From Bacteroidota bacterium (GTDB lineage Bacteria; Bacteroidota; Bacteroidia; B-17B0; Aurantibacillaceae), in NCBI GenBank assembly GCA_016702705.1, contig JADJDM010000025.1, positions 39,210 to 103,209 of the forward strand: a stretch of DNA of 64,000 bases. Reading direction: 5' to 3'. The notes under the pieces are model-generated. The model did no database searches. It saw only the letters and a list, made by a program, of their open reading frames with translations, and had not been told where the DNA came from. Positions 46,298-54,374 of the stretch are shown piece after piece. The translations under genes and the position numbers were made by a program. Numbering within the stretch: the stretch's first letter is position 1; each line of letters starts with the position of its first letter.

Positions 46298-47618
46298 GAA
46301 ATATACAAACGAGCTGCCCAGTGGCAGATCATATAAAACAAAGGGAAAAATGAGACATCCAAGAAGGCCTGAAGCGCCAGTAAAAGAGTACAAAAGAGAA
46401 AAACCTGTTTATACCAATTTAGACGAAGGTGAATTTGAAATGATTGCAACTACCTTCTTTGGATTAGAAGATGTGTTAGCAACCGAACTTAGGAAGCTAG
46501 GCGCTAAAAACATTGAAGTTGCCAACCGTGCAGTTAGTTTTTATGGCGATAATGGTTTTATGTACAAAGCAAATCTTTGTTTGCGTACAGCCCTTCGTAT
46601 ATTAAAACCTATCAAACGTTTTTATATTCAGGAGCAAGAAGAATATTACAAGTTTATTAATGGAATGGAGTGGGAAAACTTAATTGAATTAAACGACACC
46701 TTTGTTGTTGATTCTGTTGTGAACACTCACTTTTTTAACCATACACAATTTGTTTCGCAAGTTACTAAAGATGGTATTGTAGATCGTTTTAAAGAAAAAT
46801 TTGACGACCGCCCATCGGTTGATAAGGAGCATCCTTCTTTACGTATTAATGTACATATCTTCCGTCATGATGTTACGATATCATTAGATAGTAGTGATAT
46901 TATTTTACATAAACGTGGTTACCGCTCGGAAGTAAACGTTGCGCCTTTAAAGGAATCATTAGCTGCGGGTATTATTTTACTTTCTGATTGGGAACGTCAT
47001 ATTCCTATGATTGATGGTATGACGGGCTCAGGAACATTTGCTATTGAAGCTGCTATGATTGCCAATAAAATTCCTGCTGGATATTTCCGTAAGGAATTTG
47101 GTTTTATGAAGTGGAAAGATTTTGATGAGGATTTGTACGAAACTATTTTTGAAAGTATGGTTTCGAAAATTAGCGAAGAGCAGCCTAAGATTATTGGTAT
47201 TGAAATGGACCAAAAAACTGCTAAAATTGCAAAGACCAATGTTGAAAATGCAAAAGTAGATGATTGTGTAACCATTATTAATCAAGATTTCTTTGACTTT
47301 GTGCCCGAGAAACCACGTGGTGTGCTTTTCCTTAACCCACCGTATGGTGAGCGTATGGGTGAGAATGATGATATGATTGCCTTTTATAAAAAGATTGGCG
47401 ATAAACTAAAGAAAGATTTTAAAGGTTTCTCTGTTTGGATTATAACAGCAAACATGGATGCCGCTAAGTTTATAGGCTTACGCCCTTCTCGTAAAATTAC
47501 CTTATTCAACTCTCAGCTCGAATGTAAATTATTAAAATTCGAAATGTACGAAGGAACAAAACGTACACACAAGTTTGAGAAGAAGGAAGGGGAAACACCC
47601 GCTGAAGAACAAAACTAA
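46296..47618 (+). CDS. THUMP-domain class I RNA methyltransferase (RlmL-like)
   Basis: A protein of 440 residues. An N-terminal basic tail comes first, then the ferredoxin-like/THUMP region (EMIATTFFGLEDVLATELRK near 50) and a Rossmann methyltransferase domain with D-G-M-T-G-S-G-T-F-A-I-E-A and the catalytic F-L-N-P-P-Y-G-E-R-M. It is homologous to RlmL/YpsC, which make m2G in 23S rRNA. The first ATG lies in a hairpin arm; an ATG 18 codons later (46350) is an alternative. The 3' end and terminator are duplicated in diverged form at 48846-48952. Confidence 0.85.
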   Translation: MKYTNELPSGRSYKTKGKMRHPRRPEAPVKEYKREKPVYTNLDEGEFEMIATTFFGLEDVLATELRKLGAKNIEVANRAVSFYGDNGFMYKANLCLRTALRILKPIKRFYIQEQEEYYKFINGMEWENLIELNDTFVVDSVVNTHFFNHTQFVSQVTKDGIVDRFKEKFDDRPSVDKEHPSLRINVHIFRHDVTISLDSSDIILHKRGYRSEVNVAPLKESLAAGIILLSDWERHIPMIDGMTGSGTFAIEAAMIANKIPAGYFRKEFGFMKWKDFDEDLYETIFESMVSKISEEQPKIIGIEMDQKTAKIAKTNVENAKVDDCVTIINQDFFDFVPEKPRGVLFLNPPYGERMGENDDMIAFYKKIGDKLKKDFKGFSVWIITANMDAAKFIGLRPSRKITLFNSQLECKLLKFEMYEGTKRTHKFEKKEGETPAEEQN

Positions 47619-47624
47619 AAATGT

Positions 47625-47657
47625 AAATCCCGCTCGAATAAAGCGGGATTTTTTTGT
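47625..47657 (+). terminator. terminator of the rlmL-like gene
   Basis: A ten-base stem AAATCCCGCT/AGCGGGATTT followed by a T-run, seven bases after the stop. Confidence 0.9.
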
Positions 47658-47675
47658 TTTTAAATTCACGGAAAG

Positions 47676-47713
47676 GCTAACACGCAACATCAACCCCACA
47701 TTTCCGCGCTAAC
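47676..47713. repeat. 38-bp dispersed repeat (copy 1)
   Basis: Starts GCTAAC and ends ATTTCCGCGCTAAC. It has the same length and ends as a copy at 55064-55101, with differences almost only transitions between them. The remaining 170 bases to the next gene hold only an imperfect nine-base inverted repeat (GGTTGTAAT ... ATTACAACC, 47761-47827). Confidence 0.65.
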
Positions 47714-47890
47714 GGGAGAAACGGAAAAGACTGGTGAGAGAAGGAAGTTAATTGATTAGAGGTTGTAATTCCTGACTCTTGTTCGGTTTAGGAATATATC
47801 TTATATTTGAGATAATGCATTACAACCTATATTTACAAAATTGTTAGCCATTAAACTTCAAATATCAAAAATCCGCAACAAATATAAACT

Positions 47891-48784
47891 ATGAAAAGAG
47901 TAGGTGTTTTATGGCCAACAGTTTTAGACGTATTGTCAAATTCCTATAACCAAGAATTAAAACAATTATTTCTAATCTATGATAATTTAACTTTCGGTGA
48001 TAATGAAAATAATTTAGAAAGACTCTCCAAATTTCTACCCCTTTTTCCTTCAGAGTTAGAGGAGAAGTTGAGAAAAAGAATATATGAATTTGAAGCTTTA
48101 ATTGACCAGAACATATTGATAAACTTACCACTTATTAAAAGTTCAGACCAAAATAAATCTAAAGAAAGTAAAAAGATAATTATTGATGATCCATTTATAA
48201 AGGATAAAAAAAAGGTGAAAAATTTATCTCATGAAGATTTTATCACACGCATGAATGCTCTATTTATTAATCAACAATATTCAAATATTAAGGCATTTCC
48301 AATCGTTCAAAATAATGCTTATTTTACTAAAACAACTGAAATAGCAACAACGCAAACGGAAGTAATAAATTTGGCTATGACAAATTTTCCTATTATTAGT
48401 GAAAATGTTAACTGGGAAAGAATTATAGAATTTAAGACTGATAAAGATTCTCAACTTAAATTGCTTAGACTTTTGAATTGGTCTACAGATTTAAGTAAGT
48501 CTAACTATTCATCTCAAGAAATAATTGAAAAAGTAAAATATTTAACTTTTGAATATGAAGAAGCATTAAAACTTCATGATTTAAAATTTGAAGCGTCAAC
48601 TTTAAAAACATATTTTATTGGTGCGATAGAATTAATTGAAAATTTAGCTAAATTAAATTTAACTGCTATTGCTAAATCTGGTCTTGAAGCTAGCAAAGAA
48701 CACATTGAACTACTAGAGGCAGAAAGGCAATTACCAGGAGGTGAGATGGCATATTTTGTAAAAGCTAAAAAAGAACTGATGTAA
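47891..48784 (+). CDS. unknown protein, possibly DUF6236-like
   Basis: A protein of 297 residues with no signal peptide or membrane segment. The C-terminal half has W-E-R-I-I-E-F-K-T-D, L-R-L-L-N-W, F-E-Y-E-E-A-L-K-L and helical stretches that remind me of DUF6236 proteins; this is a weak match. The N-terminal half is polar and Lys-rich, with a possible linker near 90-110. The gene is flanked by the rlmL 3' end on one side and a diverged duplicate of it on the other, so it arrived with, or was captured by, that duplication. It is the only plus-strand gene next to the defence operon. Confidence 0.6.
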   Translation: MKRVGVLWPTVLDVLSNSYNQELKQLFLIYDNLTFGDNENNLERLSKFLPLFPSELEEKLRKRIYEFEALIDQNILINLPLIKSSDQNKSKESKKIIIDDPFIKDKKKVKNLSHEDFITRMNALFINQQYSNIKAFPIVQNNAYFTKTTEIATTQTEVINLAMTNFPIISENVNWERIIEFKTDKDSQLKLLRLLNWSTDLSKSNYSSQEIIEKVKYLTFEYEEALKLHDLKFEASTLKTYFIGAIELIENLAKLNLTAIAKSGLEASKEHIELLEAERQLPGGEMAYFVKAKKELM

Positions 48785-48845
48785 GTAACCAAATCAAATA
48801 TACCAATCTCCCGCAACAAATAAAAGTTAGAAACTATTCCTTTAC

Positions 48846-48917
48846 AGAGGAACAAAACGTACACATAAGTTTGAGAAGAAGGAAGGGGAAACACCGACTG
48901 AAGAACAAAAGTAAAAA
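48846..48917 (+). repeat. diverged duplicate of the rlmL 3' end
   Basis: About 72 bases are alignable to 47551-47620 at roughly 85-90 percent by eye. The frame still reads G-T-K-R-T-H-K-F-E-K-K-E-G-E-T-P-T-E-E-Q-K then stop, with synonymous or mild changes. No upstream part of the gene is present. Confidence 0.85.
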
Positions 48918-48919
48918 TG

Positions 48920-48952
48920 AAACTCCCGCCTGAATTGAGCGGGAGTTTTTTG
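48920..48952 (+). terminator. duplicated terminator
   Basis: AAACTCCCGC pairs with GCGGGAGTTT, followed by a T-run. It is the same hairpin as at 47625 but with compensated base changes, so both copies fold. It ends transcription of the unknown gene on the plus strand. The remaining gap to 49096 shows no gene. Confidence 0.85.
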
Positions 48953-49095
48953 TTAAAAGGTTTGCGTTTTCGCGCTATGCTTTGGTGTGCTCTTGAAACT
49001 GTAATCTGCCTGCCAACACCAACTTTCGTTAATTATTCAAATGTTTCAATTTGTAAAGTCCTCCAATTAAAGTAAATCCCATGTTATGTGACGTT

Positions 49096-50070
49096 TTATA
49101 TTCTTCCCTTTGATGCGAGTCGTCTGTAATGCTCACCTAAAACAGTCAATTTACATGCTTTTGATTCCATTGCGGCATGCCACATGTGAGGTGCTCCTGT
49201 GGGCAGAAGAAGATTAAGTCTATTAAACTTTTGAAGTAAAGCAAAAGTTCTTGTATTTTCTGGAATTGGATTTGGCATACCTTCATCTCTTCCTTTCATT
49301 TCTGATTCATATGTCGGGTCAAGTTTGAATTCAAAACCTGGGATTGGAAATAATTCAGAAATTCTCCTAAGTTCATCAAGTGGAATGGAAGGATTTACAC
49401 TTCTCAAAGAGACAAATTGTTTTACGTTTGTTTTAAATACAGGTCTTTGCTCCCATGCTCCTAATGATTGGTCAATATGAGCATAAATACTTCCTGGAGT
49501 AATATCACCTGTTAAATTAGCCGCACTTCCTCCTAGTGCATCTACGAGCAAATTTGTAAATACTCCACTGCCGTCAACTTCAGAAGCATATTGATCTTTT
49601 GTAGATGCAGTTAATACGGTGAGCCCTTCTGATAATGTTGCTAATTGTTCGGTTGAGGGAGAAGAACCTGCAATACCAGAATGGCAACTATCTAGAATAA
49701 TTACTTTATTAGTTGCTGGAGATTTATTTGCTAAAATTAAAATTTCAGCTAACGAAACTCCTTCGTCTCCTCTTGAAGCATCTGACGCGAGTAAATATCC
49801 TCCTGTGCTTTCTATATGACCATGTCCAGCAAAATAAAATAGTGCGACCTGAGCTTCAGTCTTAAATAGTTTTTCAATATTATCTTTTAATTCTCCTCTA
49901 TTAATACTCTCTGACGAACTAGATGCAGTCAATAATTTACAGTCGAAGTTCACGGAACCATCTCCATGTCTTTCAAGCATTGTTTTTACATTGTATGCAT
50001 CATTTACACAGCCCCATAATGAAGAACCGTGTTTGTAATAATTAACTCCAACAACAAGTGCTATTTTCAT
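49096..50070 (-). CDS. caspase-like protease (peptidase C14), probable Thoeris effector
   Basis: A protein of 324 residues. The caspase p20-like domain (1-200) carries the catalytic pair: His in Y-F-A-G-H-G-H (near residue 82) and Cys in L-D-S-C-H-S-G (near 128). A C-terminal domain (200-324) ends C-K-L-T-V-L-G-E-H-Y-R-R-L-A-S-K-G-R-I. It follows two ThsB-like TIR genes by nine bases on the same strand. In the recently described type IV Thoeris, a TIR makes N7-cyclic ADP-ribose that activates a caspase-like protease; the layout here fits that role. The C-terminal domain would be the ligand sensor. Role is inferred from neighbours. Confidence 0.88.
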   Translation of the reverse strand: MKIALVVGVNYYKHGSSLWGCVNDAYNVKTMLERHGDGSVNFDCKLLTASSSSESINRGELKDNIEKLFKTEAQVALFYFAGHGHIESTGGYLLASDASRGDEGVSLAEILILANKSPATNKVIILDSCHSGIAGSSPSTEQLATLSEGLTVLTASTKDQYASEVDGSGVFTNLLVDALGGSAANLTGDITPGSIYAHIDQSLGAWEQRPVFKTNVKQFVSLRSVNPSIPLDELRRISELFPIPGFEFKLDPTYESEMKGRDEGMPNPIPENTRTFALLQKFNRLNLLLPTGAPHMWHAAMESKACKLTVLGEHYRRLASKGRI

Positions 50071-50079
50071 AATATGAAA

Positions 50080-50451
50080 TTATAAACTATCAATAAAGGT
50101 TGCAATATTATCCCAAGTCCAAACTTTTGTATTAACTCCTTCTATATTTGTTCTATCGTTAGTATATGCATAAATACCAAGTATTTTTTTATTTTCCTCT
50201 CTTGCGCATTGTATTTCCCACTTTTGACCGGTTGATGTTAATGAATTCTTACTAACTAAGACGATAACACCATCAGATCGCTTAATTCTTGTTCTAACTT
50301 TTTCCTTCCATTCTGAAATATATGCTTCCTTAACAGACATATCAACATATTCAAATGGTGATTTCGTGTTAAGGGATTGACCCTTTAAGAGATTTCTTTG
50401 GTTCTCATCTTCAATTGCAAATGCAATGAATACAACTTTTTTGTCTGCCAT
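50080..50451 (-). CDS. ThsB-like TIR domain protein 1
   Basis: A protein of 123 residues, essentially one TIR domain (ThsB type, formerly DUF1863). It begins V-F-I-A-F-A-I-E-D-E-N-Q-R. It continues with F-E-Y-V-D-M-S-V-K, then R-I-K-R-S-D-G-V-I-V-L-V-S-K-N-S and K-W-E-I-Q-C-A-R-E-E, where the Glu after Trp aligns with the catalytic Glu of NAD-cleaving TIRs. It should turn NAD+ into a cyclic ADP-ribose-type signal on phage infection. It lies 14 bases after TIR 2 and nine before the caspase gene. Confidence 0.88.
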   Translation of the reverse strand: MADKKVVFIAFAIEDENQRNLLKGQSLNTKSPFEYVDMSVKEAYISEWKEKVRTRIKRSDGVIVLVSKNSLTSTGQKWEIQCAREENKKILGIYAYTNDRTNIEGVNTKVWTWDNIATFIDSL

Positions 50452-50465
50452 ATTGTTAGTTTTAT

Positions 50466-50888
50466 TTACAAATTATTCACGAATTTTTCAAGGTTATCCC
50501 AACTCCATTCAACAACTTTTTTTCCTTTTAATTCTGTCGGAATTACGCCTTTATTATTCTTAAAAATATGCATACCGATTATTTTTACCCTTTCTTCTAC
50601 TGCACATTTCATTTCCCATCTTGCTCCACCTGCCTTGTGAGTATTTTTACTTAATAAAGCAATTACACCATCACACCTCTTTATTTTTGTTCTGCATCTA
50701 TCTTTCCATTCATTTTGGTTCCATTCCCTTTTAACTGACATATCTATAAAATCAAACGGTGAATGTTTTTTTCTTGCTTGGTCAACTAAGTAATCACGAT
50801 ACTCAATATCTTCAATAGCGAAACTAATAAATACTCTTTTTCGCTTCATATTTTCACTAGTTCCAAAAAACCATTCTAACAATCCCAT
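50466..50888 (-). CDS. ThsB-like TIR domain protein 2
   Basis: A protein of 140 residues with a short hydrophobic N-terminus and the same TIR pattern: V-F-I-S-F-A-I-E-D, F-D-F-I-D-M-S-V-K, R-C-D-G-V-I-A-L-L-S-K-N and R-W-E-M-K-C-A-V-E-E with the putative catalytic Glu. It shares much of its layout with TIR 1 but is clearly diverged, suggesting recognition of a different trigger. An inner ATG at codon 14 is an alternative start. Confidence 0.87.
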   Translation of the reverse strand: MGLLEWFFGTSENMKRKRVFISFAIEDIEYRDYLVDQARKKHSPFDFIDMSVKREWNQNEWKDRCRTKIKRCDGVIALLSKNTHKAGGARWEMKCAVEERVKIIGMHIFKNNKGVIPTELKGKKVVEWSWDNLEKFVNNL

Positions 50889-50948
50889 AAATAAAGTTAA
50901 GTATTTTATTGTTATTATTTAAAGAAAAAACCATTTCTTACAAAATAA

Positions 50949-52131
50949 TTATTTTCTAAACTTTTCTGTAATATTATCCAATAAATCCTCTACTACTAGA
51001 GAAAGTAAATTATTTTCATCATCATATAATTTTAAAACAACTTTCTTTTCAATTCTTATTTTGAAACCTTCAACTTCCAAATAATCTCTTCTTATAATTT
51101 CAAAATCATGCGCATTAAAAAAAGGATTTGGTGGTGTAGCAAAACAATACAGCATACATAATACTTTTTCTGAGTTCTTTTCAATTGCATAATAAATCTC
51201 TTCTGCTGTGCCAGATTCGGCTCGTACTTCACCTTCAGGATTTACTGTCGGAGTACCTAATTTATGCCTTAGTACACCTAAAACAATATCAATTTTAGGC
51301 AGTATTAAATCATTTAACACATCTTGAGGGTACCCAGATTGACTTGCTATTTCTTCCCAGCCATGGCATATAATCCGATACCCTGTTAATTCTTCATATC
51401 TATGAGTCCATTTTCTTTCCAATTTTTTTAATAATATTTCTCTTTCCAAATAAGCATCAGAAGGAGATGCTATCAAAACATTAATAATATCCTTTTGTTT
51501 TGAACTTAAGACTGTTTTCACTTTTGGAATATTTATGATTTGGTCTGAGTTTAATACACTCTTACTCCACCTTGAGTTTTTAGAAAGGACATCTAATAAT
51601 GAGATTAAATCATCAAAAATTTTTGAATCTTTTTTATTCAGTCCGCCTTTTTTTATTTTCCTTTGACAAGTATCACAAAGTCCAGAATGTCTCATAGCCA
51701 AATCAATTCCTGATTTTTTAGCTAAAAATCACTTAAACATCCAGTATTTTTATAATGCTGACCAAGCTCTACATTAATCTGTCTTAAAATTATTTCACAC
51801 AACCAATAAAATACTCCATTTTCAGTTGGTAATGATGTTATTGATTTCCAACCATAAAATGATACTATATAAAATTCATTCAATTCTTCATAGAAATAAT
51901 TATTATCGTAAGGGACTTCAGTGAATAAAATTAATAATTCAGATTTACTTTTTTTCTTTAATCTGTTAATGAATTTAATTTGAGTCTCAGGATAACAGAC
52001 TAATCTCTCTTGGAAATTAAAATTTGCATCAATTATTTCAAAATTTATTGTTTTACAATTTTATTTGCTATTTCTATGGTTTTAATAATATCAACCGAAA
52101 AAAGGCTATCTTTTATAATTTTAATTTTCAT
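50949..52131 (-). CDS. DUF4062-like protein heading the TIR/caspase operon, two frameshifts
   Basis: From an ATG at 52131 the frame breaks near 52050 and again at a T-run near 51722. Restoring both yields about 394 residues. The first 130 residues are unassigned (ERLVCYPETQIKF, EVPYDNNYFYEELNEFY). Next comes a possible metal-binding C-D-T-C-Q-R-K-I. The last 185 residues have I-A-S-P-S-D-A-Y-L-E-R-E, L-G-V-L-R-H-K-L-G-T-P-T and E-S-G-T-A-E-E-I, as in DUF4062 (a TIR/SLOG-like fold). It precedes TIR 2 by 60 bases. It may be a sensor or second nucleotide-handling enzyme. AT-rich, and not part of the described two-gene Thoeris IV. Confidence 0.7.
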
Positions 52132-52294
52132 ACAATTTCATTAAATTCATGAATAAAACATACTAAATGAAATCGTAATTTAAGCAAAAAAACAATAAAA
52201 CTTACTTAAACTATAAAAATCACCTTTTCATCTCCTTAAACCTCTCTACAGGATAATTAGCACAATTTTTACCAAACAATTGCGTTAAGTGGCA

Positions 52295-52941
52295 ATGAAA
52301 AAACTCTACGTTTTCTTATCATGTTAATATATTGCCTTGATGTTTGTGGGCAAGGGCAATTTAAAAATCATTTTAAACTTGGGTTTAAATTGGGTATGGG
52401 AATGCACACTATTACAGGCAGTACAACAATAACGCTTCCAAGAGCGGGCCTAATGGGTGGCATGTGGTTTCAAATAAAAATGAGTAAAAGTTGGACTATG
52501 CAGAGTGAATTAATTTATTCTTATAAAGGAAATGGTAAATTCGATTCAAATCATCCCAAAAATGGCGATTATTTGTTAACGCTATCTTACTATGAAGTCC
52601 CAATCCTCTTCCAATACAACAAGAAAAAGGTTTACTTTGAATTTGGTGTAGGATTAGCAACATTATCCGGCGCTGGAGAAATTGTAATTGGAGGAGTACT
52701 TCCATACAATCCAGACTATTATACCATTAGTAAAGTAGACTTTACATTCAACATAGGAACTGGTTACGTATTCAACGATAAATGGCGCACAGGCTTGCGA
52801 TTAACCAACTCCCTAATTCCTGTTCGCAAACAATTACCAAAAGCTTCTATGCCAGGTTACAATATAGGTTTAGTGTTTTCTGTAAGCCGTCAACTAAACT
52901 TAAAAGGCACAAGAAACAAGCAAACGGAAGATGGGCAGTGA
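52295..52941 (+). CDS. outer-membrane beta-barrel protein, frameshift in signal peptide
   Basis: An ATG at 52295 gives M-K-K-L-Y-V-F-L-S, then a stop; a one- or two-base error near 52318 joins it to L-I-Y-C-L-D-V-C-G-Q-G, completing a signal peptide. The remaining 195 residues alternate hydrophobic and polar residues in PorT/OmpA-like strands (K-L-G-F-K-L-G-M-G, Y-Y-E-V-P-I-L-F-Q-Y, F-E-F-G-V-G-L-A-T-L). It is a small outer-membrane barrel of unknown cargo, orphaned between the defence operon and the toxin-antitoxin pair. Confidence 0.65.
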
Positions 52942-52960
52942 AAGGGTTTTTTAGTTTTAA

Positions 52961-53061
52961 ACCACGGAGACACGGAGGGCACAAAGTTTCACAGAGAGTT
53001 TACGAAATCTCTCCGTGTTCCTCCGTGTTCCCGATAGCTATCGGGGCTGTGTCTCTGTGGT
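52961..53061. repeat. MITE-like large palindromic repeat
   Basis: Outer arms ACCACGGAGACAC and GTGTCTCTGTGGT (one mismatch) enclose inner CTCCGTG/CACGGAG-type units and a perfect 16-base palindrome CCCGATAGCTATCGGG at 53030-53045. This is a short non-coding element of a kind I recall as dispersed in Bacteroidota genomes. Confidence 0.75.
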
Positions 53062-53083
53062 AAAATTGCGCTTAACATCAATT

Positions 53084-53122
53084 ACATTATCAAATTTTCA
53101 AATCACCACATTTTCAAATTTA
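53084..53122. repeat. ACATTATCAAATTTTCAAAT dispersed repeat
   Basis: Begins ACATTATCAAATTTTCAAAT and then has ACCACATTTTCAAATTT. It matches units at 44651-44690 and 55115-55152. Confidence 0.75.
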
Positions 53123-53146
53123 CAATTTGTATCTTAATCAAACAAA

Positions 53147-53180
53147 TTTTTGTTTCATTTTAAAACAATCCATATCTTTG
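53147..53180 (+). promoter_or_regulatory. promoter of the Panacea/RelE toxin-antitoxin operon
   Basis: TTTTTG at 53147-53152, a 20-base spacer and TATCTTTG at 53173-53180. It lies about 28 bases before the antitoxin ATG, an ideal place for autoregulation by its HTH domain. Confidence 0.8.
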
Positions 53181-53208
53181 TATTATTGAATGAAATAAAC
53201 AAATTACC

Positions 53209-54007
53209 ATGAACACAAAATTAACTCAAAAGCAAATTGGTCAGCGGATAACAGAACTTCGGAAAATGAAGGGCTTATCGCAGGAAGAATTAGCTAAAAG
53301 TGTCAAAATTTCAAGACCTTCATTAGCTCAAATTGAGTTGGGGAACAGAGGTGTCGATATTCTTGAATTGCAAAAGCTGTCGTTGGTGTTGGAGTTTTCA
53401 TTGGATGATTTTATGTCAAAAGATTTCACAGCTAATAAATTAGTGGAAAGTAAAGATGAAAAAAAAGCCAAGAAAATAGAAGAACGTATTTCTGTACCAA
53501 CGCTGCAAATAAATAAGTTTAAAAATGTGTTATTGTATATTCTTGAACACTGCGCTGGTAAACCAAATGTTGGAGAAACAGTACTTTATAAATTACTATA
53601 TTTTTCTGATTTTAATTATTACGAATTGTATGAAGAACATTTAACTGGTGCTAAATACAAAAAATTACCTTATGGCCCAGTGCCACAAAAGCTCGACACT
53701 ATTATTAATCAAATGATTGATAAAGGGCAATTGCAAAGGGTAAAACAGAATATCATGGTTACCCACAAACTCGTTACTTGCCCTTAGAAAAGCTGATTTA
53801 ACTAAATTAATGGCAAGCGAAAAAGAAGTTATTGATAAGGTAATTGAGCAAATGAGCGATTGGACGGCTTCTATGATAAGCGAATACTCGCACAATGATT
53901 TGCCTTGGGAAGTTACGGATGAAGGTAAAGACATAAGTTACAATTTGGCTTTTTACAGAGAAGTTCCATATTCGGTTAGAGTTTATAATGAAGCTGAAAA
54001 CGAATAA
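53209..54007 (+). CDS. XRE-type HTH plus Panacea (DUF4065) antitoxin, two frameshifts
   Basis: Residues 8-65 are an XRE helix-turn-helix (E-L-R-K-M-K-G-L-S-Q-E-E-L-A). From residue 100 the Panacea/SocA-like domain follows (VLYKLLYFSDFNYYELYEEH, Y-K-K-L-P-Y-G-P-V-P). The frame breaks after Q-R-V-K-Q; one A restored in each of two A-runs (near 53743 and 53790) gives T-E-Y-H-G-Y-P-Q-T-R-Y-L-P-L and joins the tail ending V-Y-N-E-A-E-N-E at 54007. Panacea is a hyperpromiscuous antitoxin domain. The next gene, two bases on, is a RelE-like toxin. The HTH would autoregulate. Confidence 0.82.
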
Positions 54008-54009
54008 GT

Positions 54010-54354
54010 ATGGAACTAAACTACCTACCTGAATACTTAAAGGATTTCAAAAGCCTATCGAAAAGATACAGAACCTTAGAAAGCGATATGGCTGATGTAA
54101 TTAAAATTGTAAAAGCCAGACCAAACGCACAGCCACCATTAAGTTTTGAAATTGCTGGACTCGGGCTTAAAACATGCGTTATAAAAGTTAAAAAAATTGC
54201 TAGTGATAGTTTTAAAGGAAGAGGAGTAAACTCAGGATTTAGATTAATTTACGCTTACTTCCCCGAAGAACAAAAAATCACCTTCATTGAATTGTACCAC
54301 AAAAACGACAAGGAAAATGAAGATAAAAAACGAATAAAGGATAATTTTAAGTAA
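54010..54354 (+). CDS. RelE/ParE-like toxin
   Basis: A protein of 114 residues with the compact RelE-fold layout: L-P-E-Y-L-K-D-F-K-S-L at the N-terminus, a core G-F-R-L-I-Y-A-Y and I-E-L-Y-H-K-N-D-K-E near the end (the Arg and basic residues expected for an mRNA interferase). It is two bases after the Panacea antitoxin. The likely target is ribosome-bound mRNA; the family call is by layout. Confidence 0.75.
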   Translation: MELNYLPEYLKDFKSLSKRYRTLESDMADVIKIVKARPNAQPPLSFEIAGLGLKTCVIKVKKIASDSFKGRGVNSGFRLIYAYFPEEQKITFIELYHKNDKENEDKKRIKDNFK

Positions 54355-54374
54355 GGAAATGATAATTAGTAAAT

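Noticed and set aside
48846..48917. Second functional rlmL-like gene
   Set aside because: Only the last 22 codons are present; the upstream part is absent.
49096..50888. Classical type I Thoeris with a SIR2/SLOG ThsA effector
   Set aside because: No ThsA-like NADase gene is present; the only effector candidate is the caspase-like protease.
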